Position numbers and translations under genes: made by a program. The notes beneath the pieces were generated by a model that was not told where the DNA came from, made no database searches, and saw nothing but the letters and a program-made list of their open reading frames with translations. Source: an uncultured Opitutaceae bacterium (GTDB taxonomy: Bacteria; Verrucomicrobiota; Verrucomicrobiae; Opitutales; Opitutaceae). Taken from it: DNA of 21,322 nucleotides. Of this stretch, positions 15,877 to 21,322 are shown piece by piece (position 1 is the first letter of the stretch; each line of letters begins with the position of its first letter). Location of the stretch: contig CAMLSH010000012.1 of assembly GCA_946482625.1 (NCBI GenBank), positions 1 to 21,322 of the forward strand, given 5' to 3'.

Positions 15877-16018
15877 GTTGGCCATCGCCCGATTTCACCT
15901 TCAGCCATCCGGTCAAAACGTGGTCGCCACCACCTCCTCTTCTTATCCACCCCGTCCGTTTGATTCCACGCTCGCCTCGTCCGCCGTCCGCGCAAATTCT
16001 CCCGCCACCTCGCCGCCC

Positions 16019-16567
16019 ATGAGCCAGCTCAAGGAACTCCTGCTGCGCCCGCCCCGCCTCACGCTCGCCGTCGCGGAAAGCCTCACCAGCGGCCGCATCC
16101 AGGCGCGCATCGGCGCGATTTCCGGCGCGTCGCATTTCTTCCTCGGCGGAATCACCGCCTACAACCTTGACCAAAAAGTCCGCCACCTCGGCGTCGACCG
16201 CGAGTCCGCGAAAGCGAGCAACTGCGTCTCCGCCGAAGTCGCCACCCAAATGGCGCGCGGCGCCTGTACATTTTTCGGCAGCGACCTCGCCCTCGCGACG
16301 ACCGGCTACGCCGAGCCCTCGGTCGAGTGGAACGTCCCGCAACCCTTCGCTTGGTACGCCCTCGCCCATCGTCGCGGTCAAGGAAATGCGCCCGACGACT
16401 TCTTCATCCAAACCGCCTGCATCGACTGCCCCAACCTCGAGCGCATCGCGGTGCAAGAACGTGTCGCCGAGGCGGCGCTGAATGCGCTGATCAAATATCT
16501 GGACGAGCGCCAGCGGGTCGACTCGCCCAAGCTCAAACAGGGAGACTTTGTCCCTCCCTCCGAATGA
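16019..16567 (+). CDS. CinA C-terminal domain protein, PncC-like nicotinamide-nucleotide amidohydrolase
   Basis: A 182-residue protein corresponding to the CinA C-terminal domain alone. Motifs: AESLTSGRIQARIGAISGAS (19-38), FLGGITAYNLDQK (41-53), VSAEVATQMARGACTFFGSDLALATTGYA. The Ser of AES (S21) and K53 sit where the catalytic Ser and Lys of PncC enzymes lie. PncC converts nicotinamide mononucleotide to nicotinic acid mononucleotide plus ammonia in the pyridine nucleotide salvage cycle. Unusual is TTGYAEP in place of the common TTGIAGP. The start MSQLKELLLRPPRLTLAVAES is chosen as the Met closest before the domain; upstream codons extend into the non-coding hairpin. No helicase-loader or recA gene is nearby. 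Confidence 0.85.
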   Translation: MSQLKELLLRPPRLTLAVAESLTSGRIQARIGAISGASHFFLGGITAYNLDQKVRHLGVDRESAKASNCVSAEVATQMARGACTFFGSDLALATTGYAEPSVEWNVPQPFAWYALAHRRGQGNAPDDFFIQTACIDCPNLERIAVQERVAEAALNALIKYLDERQRVDSPKLKQGDFVPPSE

Positions 16568-16605
16568 TCGCTTGCCGCACCACTCCCGCCGCCTAGCTTT
16601 CCATC

Positions 16606-16821
16606 ATGAGCATCGCCGAACTCCGTAAACTCCCGGCCGACGAAAAACTCAGAATTATCGAGGCTCTTTGGAGTGATCTCGTGGCCGAGGAAGACGCGTT
16701 CACCAGCCCTGCGTGGCATGAACAGGAGTTACGCAAGACCGAGGCCGACTTCGCCACTGGGCGCATCGAAAGCCTCGATTGGGAAGCAGCCAAAAAAGAA
16801 CTGCGGGCCCGTTTCGAATGA
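16606..16821 (+). CDS. Antitoxin, putative addiction module component family
   Basis: A 71-residue acidic protein, MSIAELRKLPADEKLRIIEALWSDL and so on. The LP-x-x-EKL-x-I-I-E-x-LW-x-D-L pattern followed by W-H-x-x-E-L and a charged tail (about 42-71, with W59 before an AKKELRARF helix) matches the short unstable antitoxins of type II systems (addiction module component family). They neutralise a RelE/ParE toxin encoded directly after them. The stop codon overlaps the toxin start as ATGA (16818-16821), so the two are coupled. It begins 38 bp after the CinA-like gene. Confidence 0.88.
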   Translation: MSIAELRKLPADEKLRIIEALWSDLVAEEDAFTSPAWHEQELRKTEADFATGRIESLDWEAAKKELRARFE

Positions 16822-17117
16822 AAGTTCGAGTGCTGCGCCCGGCTCTCGAAGATCTCGCTGCCGGCCGGCGTTTTTACGACCAACAGCAACCGGGCGTCGG
16901 CGCTTGGTTTTTCGACAGCTTGTTTTCCGAAATCGATTCGCTCGTGCTTCACGCGGGCATTCACCGCATCCACTACAGCTTCCACCGTCTGCTCGCGCGT
17001 CGGTTCCCTTATGCCGTATACTACCGCGTCAACGCGGACGAGGCCACGGTCTTTCGAGTTCTCGACTGTCGTCGTGACCCGAAGTGGATTCGTCAGGCCC
17101 TGAAAGAAAACCCCTGA
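16818..17117 (+). CDS. RelE/ParE-family toxin
   Basis: A 99-residue basic protein starting MKVRVLRPALEDLAAG; the ATG is fixed by the 4-bp overlap with the antitoxin. The RelE/ParE fold is visible: first strand, then helices DLAAGRRFYDQQQPGVGAWFFDSLFSEIDSLV, and the C-terminal sheet ARRFPYAVYYRVN, EATVFRVLDCRRDPKWI. The RRFPYAVYY and VLDCRRDP patterns are the conserved parts of this superfamily, whose members either cleave mRNA in the ribosome (RelE) or poison gyrase (ParE). Which one applies here cannot be told. It ends 17 bp before the convergent metallopeptidase gene. Confidence 0.88.
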   Translation: MKVRVLRPALEDLAAGRRFYDQQQPGVGAWFFDSLFSEIDSLVLHAGIHRIHYSFHRLLARRFPYAVYYRVNADEATVFRVLDCRRDPKWIRQALKENP

Positions 17118-17134
17118 ACCGCCTCTCAAGCCCA

Positions 17135-17506
17135 TCACCCCAACCCCCGCGCCTGCAGCTCATCCTCATCCCAGCCGAAATAGTGCCCGAGCTCGTGCAG
17201 GTACGTGATGCGCACTTCGTCGCGATAAACCGCCGCGTCTCCCTCCGCGAAGTCGTAGATGTTTTCCAAAAAAAGCAGGATGTGCGCAGGCACCTGATTC
17301 CCTTCGCCCGTCGCCATCCCGTGCGGATCCCCCACGAAAAGCCCGAGGATATCCGGCTCGAACTCCTCGCCGAGGATCTCGTCACTCGGCCAGTCGTGAA
17401 ACGCCACCGGCAACGCCCGCGCCTTCTCGCGCAACTCATGCGGCAGTTTCCGCTGCGTCGCAGTGACGACCTTCTCGGCTTCGGTGGTGAGCTGGGCAAA
17501 TGTCAT
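17135..17506 (-). CDS. Minimal zincin-like metallopeptidase family protein
   Basis: A 123-residue protein of the short zincin family (formerly DUF1025). The zinc motif is HELGHYFGWDEDEL: H104-E105-x-x-H108 with D113 as probable third ligand, preceded by VRITYLHELGH. The N-terminal half contains FHDWPSDEILG and EPDILGLFVGDP, also usual for the family. There is no signal peptide, so it is cytoplasmic. The family resembles minimal metalloproteases, but activity on a substrate is not established. It is convergent with the toxin gene and divergent from the LTxxQ gene; the 79 bp between the latter two hold a strong inverted repeat. Confidence 0.87.
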   Translation of the reverse strand: MTFAQLTTEAEKVVTATQRKLPHELREKARALPVAFHDWPSDEILGEEFEPDILGLFVGDPHGMATGEGNQVPAHILLFLENIYDFAEGDAAVYRDEVRITYLHELGHYFGWDEDELQARGLG

Positions 17507-17531
17507 GTATTTTCGGAAACCTTGGCGAGCA

Positions 17532-17567
17532 CGGGACGTCTCGTTCTGAGTCCAATGTGACGTCCCG
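17532..17567. promoter_or_regulatory. Inverted repeat between divergent metallopeptidase and LTxxQ genes, possible operator
   Basis: CGGGACGTC and GACGTCCCG are perfect complements, 18 nt apart, and each contains the self-palindromic GACGTC. TTTTCGG (17510-17516) and CCGAAAA (17565-17571) form a second, outer pair overlapping it. The position in a divergent intergenic stretch suits a shared operator. Confidence 0.45.
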
Positions 17568-17585
17568 AAAACCTAAACAAATAAA

Positions 17586-18035
17586 ATGAACGCCTTGAAA
17601 CGCTCTCTCCTCACGCTCGCCCTCGCCGCCGGCGTCTCCGCTCCCGCCCTTCTCGCCCAGCCCCCCTCCGATCAACCGCCCGGACCGCCCCCCGCCGGCG
17701 AACGCGGCGAGCGCCCCGGTCCTGGCATGCGCGGCGACCGCCTCAAACAACTCGCTGAAGCCCTCGGCCTCACCGAAGAACAAAAAACCCAGCTCAAACC
17801 CATCCTCGCCGAAGAAGCCGCCGCCTTAAAAGCGATCTGGGAAGACAAATCCCTCGAGCGAGACGCCCGTCGCGAAAAAGTGAAAGCCGTGCGCGACAGC
17901 TTCGCTCCGAAGATCGATGCCATCCTCACGCCCGAACAAAAAGCCAAGCATGAGGAATTGAAGAAACAGATGCGCGGCCCTGGCGGCCCCGGTGGTCCCG
18001 GCGGCCCACGCGCCAACCGCGAAGAAAAGAAGTAA
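17586..18035 (+). CDS. LTxxQ (Spy/CpxP-like) periplasmic protein, paralog 1
   Basis: A 149-residue exported protein. A signal peptide covers about residues 1-25 (KRSLLTLALAAGVSAPALLAQ). The mature protein has a Pro/Gly-rich stretch, then two LTxxQ boxes, LTEEQ (62-66) and LTPEQ (114-118), in a helical hairpin, and a Gly-Pro repeat tail (131-141, GPGGPGGPGGP). Spy and CpxP use this fold as periplasmic chaperones or stress sensors. The gene is followed by a strong intrinsic terminator and then a shorter paralog with the same spacing between LTxxQ boxes. No two-component genes of the Cpx type are adjacent. Confidence 0.8.
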   Translation: MNALKRSLLTLALAAGVSAPALLAQPPSDQPPGPPPAGERGERPGPGMRGDRLKQLAEALGLTEEQKTQLKPILAEEAAALKAIWEDKSLERDARREKVKAVRDSFAPKIDAILTPEQKAKHEELKKQMRGPGGPGGPGGPRANREEKK

Positions 18036-18101
18036 GCCCGCGTACGGACGCGACTGCGCTCCTTGCACCGCCACTCGGCGCACAGTCTTCACGCACCACT
18101 C

Positions 18102-18137
18102 AACCGCTGTTCGTCATTCAGGCGACAGCGGTTTTTT
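18102..18137 (+). terminator. Intrinsic terminator of LTxxQ paralog 1
   Basis: AACCGCTGT pairs with ACAGCGGTT (stem can extend by TCG/CGA with a bulge), followed by six T. It lies 66 bp after the stop of the first LTxxQ gene. Confidence 0.85.
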
Positions 18138-18314
18138 CATGTCTCGTCAGGACCGCCCGCAGCACCCTCGGGCAAAACCCACGCTTGCGTCGGAGGAACC
18201 GCCGGCCTTCCTCGTCTTCGGCGGGCTCCCTGGCGGGAGATTCTGTCGCGATAATCACTCCTGATTTTTTGCGGCACCCCGTTCGTCGCGCACCGCCGAA
18301 CCACAACCCAAAAC

Positions 18315-18719
18315 ATGAAGACCCTAAAACGTATCCTCCTCGCACTGGCCATCGGCGCGGGATTTTCCACTGCCACCCTCCTCGCCGACCCAGCCGCCCC
18401 TGCCGGCGAACATGCGGAAAAACCCGAGAAGAAACCCCGCGTCAGCCGCGTCGAGAAATTGAATACCGAACTCAGCCTCACCGAGGAACAAAAAATCCAA
18501 GTCGCCGCCATCTACAAAGAGGAGAACGCCGCCCTCAAGGTCATCAGCGACGACAAGGCCCTCGAACGCGCCGCGAGGATCGAGAAGAACAAGGAAATCC
18601 GCGCCGCCCACGCCGCGAAAATCCGCGCCCTGCTCACGGCAGAACAGCAGGCAAAATTCGACGCCCTCACGGCCAAGCCCGCCGATAAAGAAAAGAAACA
18701 CGACGACGAAAAACACTGA
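18315..18719 (+). CDS. LTxxQ (Spy/CpxP-like) periplasmic protein, paralog 2
   Basis: A 134-residue exported protein with a signal peptide at about residues 1-25 (KRILLALAIGAGFSTATLLAD) very like that of its upstream neighbour. Boxes LTEEQ (55-59) and LTAEQ (107-111) are 52 residues apart, exactly as in paralog 1, and the linker (EENAALKVISDDKALERAARIEK) aligns with the EEAAALKAIWEDKSLERDARREK stretch there. It lacks the Pro/Gly-rich N-terminal and tail regions and ends in Lys/His/Asp repeats (KKHDDEKH). Role assumed similar: periplasmic chaperone or metal/envelope-stress sensor. It has its own terminator and is thus transcribed separately from paralog 1. Confidence 0.8.
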   Translation: MKTLKRILLALAIGAGFSTATLLADPAAPAGEHAEKPEKKPRVSRVEKLNTELSLTEEQKIQVAAIYKEENAALKVISDDKALERAARIEKNKEIRAAHAAKIRALLTAEQQAKFDALTAKPADKEKKHDDEKH

Positions 18720-18741
18720 GCCGCGGTCATCAAAACTCCGA

Positions 18742-18766
18742 TGCAGACGTGGCGCCCTCGCCGCGC
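18742..18766 (+). repeat. REP-like hairpin element, variant stem
   Basis: Lead TGCAG, stem ACGTGGCG, loop CCCT, stem CGCCGCGC. The stem pairs with one T-G pair and one end mismatch. It lies between LTxxQ paralog 2 and its terminator. Confidence 0.6.
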
Positions 18767-18858
18767 TTCGCATCGCACACAGAGCGGTCTCAAAACACGC
18801 GGAGCGGCCTCAATAAAGCGGCGCAAGAACACCCGCTTTTGATCGCTCTCCCTCAACC

Positions 18859-18896
18859 ACCGCCGCCGGCCCCGCGCCTGCGGCGGTTTTCTTTTT
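18859..18896 (+). terminator. Intrinsic terminator of LTxxQ paralog 2
   Basis: ACCGCCGC pairs with GCGGCGGT around a 13-nt loop and is followed by TTTTCTTTTT. The distance to the gene is 139 bp because a REP-like element lies between. Confidence 0.8.
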
Positions 18897-18939
18897 CGAC
18901 AGCCCGGACCGCCGCCCACAGCCTGCCCGGCTCTCCTTC

Positions 18940-20253
18940 ATGAACCAATCTCGGGCAGTCATCGCCGGCGGCGGCGCAGCCGGTTTCTTCGCCGCCATCA
19001 CCTGCGCCGAGGCCGATCCCGCTCGCGAAGTCATCCTGCTCGAAGCTTCTCCCGCACTCCTCGCGAAAGTGAAAATTTCCGGCGGCGGACGCTGCAACGT
19101 CACCCACGCCTGCTTCGATCCGCGCGAACTGGTGAAGCGGTATCCACGCGGCGGACGCGAACTACTCGGAGCGTTTCACCGCTGGCAACCGCGCGACACC
19201 GTCGCCTGGTTCGCCGCGCGTGGCGTGGAGCTGAAAACGGAATCCGACGGCCGCATGTTCCCCACGACCGACGACTCCCAGACGATCATCGATTGCATCC
19301 AACGCGCCGCCCAAAAAGCCGGCGTGCAAATCCGCACCCGCTGCGGCGTTTCTTCCGTGTTGTGGGCGGGGTGCCCCCACCCCGCTTCCGAAATAGCAAC
19401 GCCCAACCCGCGGGGTGAGGGCACCCCGCCTACATCTAAAACCCTCGGCGATCCGCCTTTTACGCTCACGCTCTCCACCGGCGAAACCCTCGCCTGCGAC
19501 CGCCTCCTCCTCGCCACCGGCGGGCCGAAAGTTTCCTCCACGCCTCCCCTCGCCGCGCAACTCGGCCACACCGTCGAGCCCCCTGTACCATCGCTCTTCA
19601 CCTTCAACCTCGCCGATCCCCGTCTGCGCGACCTCGCCGGCCTTTCCGTCGCCGATGTCGTTGCCACCGTCCGCGACACCAAGCTCCGCGAAACCGGCCC
19701 GCTGCTCGTCACGCATTGGGGCGTGAGCGGCCCCGCGATTCTAAAACTCTCTGCCTGGGGCGCCCGCGAACTCCACGCCAGCGACTATCGTTTCACGCTC
19801 CTCATCAACTGGCTCGCGGGAAAAACCTCCGACGCTGCCCGCACCGATCTCGCAGCCGCCCGTTCCGCGTATCCGCGCCGCCACGTCGCCACCGCCAGCC
19901 CGTTTGCCGCGATTCCACAACGCCTCTGGGAACGCCTCGTTGTCGCCGCCGGTCTCGCGCCCGACGCGATCTGGACCGGCGTTTCCAACGACAAACTCGT
20001 CGCTCTCGCCGCACAGCTCACCGCCTCCGAATTCGCCGTCACCGGCAAGAGCACCAACAAGGACGAGTTCGTCACCTGCGGTGGCGTGCGCCTGAGCGAA
20101 GTCGATTTCAAGACCATGGAGAGCCGCCTCGTCCCCGGCCTGCACTTCGCCGGCGAAGCGCTCGACATCGACGGCGTCACCGGCGGCTTCAACTTCCAGG
20201 CCGCCTGGACGACCGGCCGCCTCGCCGGACTCGCGATGGCTGATCGCGACTGA
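18940..20253 (+). CDS. BaiN/RdsA-family (YhiN-like) FAD-dependent oxidoreductase with an in-frame repeat insertion
   Basis: A 437-residue flavoprotein of the HI0933/YhiN family. The FAD-binding motif is GGGAAG (10-15), followed by KISGGGRCNVTH (about 45-56), the LLLATGG strand, and the C-terminal FAD-contact region FAGEALDIDGVTGGFNFQAAW (about 402-422); all are intact. The reaction of most family members is unknown. Between VSSV and FTLTL, where relatives have a short turn, lie about 25-30 extra residues (LWAGCPHPASEIATPNP onward), encoded by an inverted pair of REP-like elements at 19361-19434; the frame is kept. The insertion sits in a loop before the strand leading to ATGG and so may be tolerated. 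The gene is 18 bp from an AEC transporter gene, probably one operon. Confidence 0.9.
   Translation: MNQSRAVIAGGGAAGFFAAITCAEADPAREVILLEASPALLAKVKISGGGRCNVTHACFDPRELVKRYPRGGRELLGAFHRWQPRDTVAWFAARGVELKTESDGRMFPTTDDSQTIIDCIQRAAQKAGVQIRTRCGVSSVLWAGCPHPASEIATPNPRGEGTPPTSKTLGDPPFTLTLSTGETLACDRLLLATGGPKVSSTPPLAAQLGHTVEPPVPSLFTFNLADPRLRDLAGLSVADVVATVRDTKLRETGPLLVTHWGVSGPAILKLSAWGARELHASDYRFTLLINWLAGKTSDAARTDLAAARSAYPRRHVATASPFAAIPQRLWERLVVAAGLAPDAIWTGVSNDKLVALAAQLTASEFAVTGKSTNKDEFVTCGGVRLSEVDFKTMESRLVPGLHFAGEALDIDGVTGGFNFQAAWTTGRLAGLAMADRD
19361..19385 (+). repeat. REP-like element, left half of an inverted pair inside the flavoprotein gene
   Basis: Lead TGTGG, stem GCGGGGTG, loop CCCC, stem CACCCCGC, with a perfect stem. 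It is translated as part of the flavoprotein. It matches 23 of 25 positions with the inverted right half. Confidence 0.8.
19410..19434 (-). repeat. REP-like element, right half of an inverted pair inside the flavoprotein gene
   Basis: Read on the minus strand: lead TGTAG, stem GCGGGGTG, loop CCCT, stem CACCCCGC, a perfect stem and the consensus sequence. With the left half, separated by 24 nt, it forms a REPIN-like unit of 74 bp. Confidence 0.85.
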
Positions 20254-20271
20254 GCCCGCCCATTTTCCACG

Positions 20272-21219
20272 ATGAACTTTTCCTACTGGCAGCTCCTGTT
20301 GAGCATTCTGCCCGTGTTCGCCCTCATCGGCATCGGCACCGGTCTGCGCCGCGCCCGCTGGCTCACCGAGGAAGCCGACGCGAGCCTGCTCAAGCTCGTG
20401 GTCAACTTCCTCTACCCCTGCCTCATCTTCGAAAACGTCCTCAACAACGCCGCGCTCCGCGAGCCGTCCAATCTCCTCCTCGCGCCGCTCACCGGCTTCG
20501 CCCTCATGTCGGGCTGCATTTACCTGGGGCTCTTCGGCGCGAAACTTCTCGGCCTCAAGAAAGGCACCGGCCTGCGCACCTTCGCCTTCGCTGTGGGGAT
20601 TAATAATTACGGCTACATCCCAATTCCGCTCATGGCGTCGCTCTTCGGCCAGGAGAGCATCGGCCTGCTGCTCGTCCACAACGTCGGCTGCGAAGCCGCC
20701 ATCTGGACCGTCGGTATCTTCGTCCTCTCCGGCCAGTCGTTCCGTGAGGGCTGGCGGAAACTCATCAACGCGCCGGTCGTCTCGCTGTTCATCGCCGTGG
20801 CAGGCAACCTCCTCGATGTCGGCCCGCACATCCCCCGTGTCGTGCTCGACGTGATACACCAATGCGCCGTCTGCGCGATCCCGCTCGGCCTGATCCTCAT
20901 CGGCGGCGCTTTGGAAAAATACGTCGGGCAGCCCCGCGAGCTTTTCGAGCCCCGCATTTCGCTCGGCGCTTGTTTGCTGCGCCTCGGCGCGTTTCCGCTA
21001 CTTTATCTCGCCGTCGCGAAATTCCTGCCGTGCACATCCGAACTGAAGCGCATCCTTGTCGTCCAAGGCGCGATGCCCACCGGAATCCTGCTCATCGTGA
21101 TCGCGCAACATTACGGCGGCCATTCCCTCACCGCCGTCCGCGTCGTCATCGGCACCACCGTGCTTGGCATCCTCACCATCCCGCTCTGGCTCCGCCTCGG
21201 CCTCGCTTGGATAGAATAG
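20272..21219 (+). CDS. AEC-family transporter (auxin efflux carrier-like permease)
   Basis: A 315-residue integral membrane protein with about ten hydrophobic helices arranged as two five-helix halves. The start MNFSYWQLLLSILPVFALIGIGTGLRR and the first half with LVVNFLYPCLIFENVL are typical of the AEC family, and the middle carries the conserved NNYGYIPIPL, the broken-helix region where the Asn and Pro residues line the transport path. Bacterial members export or import small carboxylates such as malate or amino-acid derivatives; the substrate here is unknown. It starts 18 bp after the flavoprotein and is probably co-transcribed. It ends 3 bp before the stop codon of a convergent gene. Confidence 0.9.
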   Translation: MNFSYWQLLLSILPVFALIGIGTGLRRARWLTEEADASLLKLVVNFLYPCLIFENVLNNAALREPSNLLLAPLTGFALMSGCIYLGLFGAKLLGLKKGTGLRTFAFAVGINNYGYIPIPLMASLFGQESIGLLLVHNVGCEAAIWTVGIFVLSGQSFREGWRKLINAPVVSLFIAVAGNLLDVGPHIPRVVLDVIHQCAVCAIPLGLILIGGALEKYVGQPRELFEPRISLGACLLRLGAFPLLYLAVAKFLPCTSELKRILVVQGAMPTGILLIVIAQHYGGHSLTAVRVVIGTTVLGILTIPLWLRLGLAWIE

Positions 21220-21222
21220 CCC

Positions 21223-21322
21223 CTAAGCCAGCGTGCTCACAACGTGCTCCTTGAGCGTGGCCCACGCCGCCGTCAGGCCCCCCTCCGATGAATTTTGCGG
21301 AAGAGTTGTAATCAACTGCCCG
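21223..21322 (-). CDS. C-terminal end of an unidentified gene (5' end outside the window)
   Basis: The minus strand is open from the window edge to a TAG at 21225-21223, giving 32 residues: GQLITTLPQNSS, then EGGLTAAWATLKEHVVSTLA. The pattern of a Gly/Ser linker then an amphipathic helix to the end, and placement only 3 bp from the convergent AEC gene stop, suggest a true gene 3' end. I do not recognise the protein. Confidence 0.45.
   Translation of the reverse strand, partial: GQLITTLPQNSSEGGLTAAWATLKEHVVSTLA

Noticed and set aside
16606..17506. Toxin-antitoxin plus metallopeptidase as a possible defence cassette
   Set aside because: The metallopeptidase is convergent and of a common housekeeping-like family; the pair is an ordinary type II module with no other defence genes near.
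19741..20862. 373-residue minus-strand frame across the flavoprotein and AEC genes
   Set aside because: Acidic, glycine-rich shadow spanning two well-supported plus-strand genes.

Overview
The window is about 21 kb of GC-rich chromosomal DNA, densely packed with housekeeping and conserved hypothetical genes. The protein set (a DUF3826 protein, a DUF6268 outer-membrane protein, a prohibitin-like SPFH protein, a stand-alone CinA C-terminal protein, a many-PAS hybrid kinase, paired LTxxQ periplasmic proteins) and the general lack of Shine-Dalgarno sites suggest a Verrucomicrobiota bacterium, probably Opitutaceae. This is inferred from gene content; there is no rRNA to confirm it. No phage, insertion sequence, CRISPR array, rRNA or tRNA was seen.

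Layout, left to right. The 3' end of a Rieske-type oxidoreductase gene (+) enters the window. A minus-strand pair follows: a prohibitin-family gene and a 65-residue two-helix membrane protein joined by an ATGA overlap. Then on plus come a metallophosphoesterase, a secreted DUF3826 protein, a 57-residue Cys/His mini-protein and the ribosome-assembly GTPase EngB. On minus are a 42-residue membrane peptide and a BamE-like lipoprotein with a terminator hairpin. A DTW-domain tRNA-modification gene (+) lies between two identical long palindromes. A minus-strand block has a MocR regulator, a DJ-1/PfpI (isonitrile hydratase-like) protein overlapping a YedA-type exporter, and a TPR protein. It is followed by a DUF6268 barrel protein and an SSAT-like acetyltransferase, also on minus. 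The right part has a 1277-residue hybrid histidine kinase with six PAS regions, a CinA-like amidohydrolase, a toxin-antitoxin pair, a zincin-type metallopeptidase (-), two paralogous LTxxQ (Spy/CpxP-like) proteins, a BaiN/RdsA flavoprotein, an AEC transporter, and the 3' end of another minus-strand gene.

The most noteworthy structure is in the repeats. A REP-like element (5-nt lead, two 8-nt stem halves, CCCT or CCCC loop) occurs six times, and its stems vary while still pairing. Two copies form an inverted REPIN-like pair inserted in frame inside the flavoprotein gene. A separate 27-nt perfect palindrome occurs on both sides of the DTW gene, and the second copy supplies its stop codon. No clearly new multi-gene defence or biosynthetic system was recognised; the candidates for novelty are the repeats and the very small genes.
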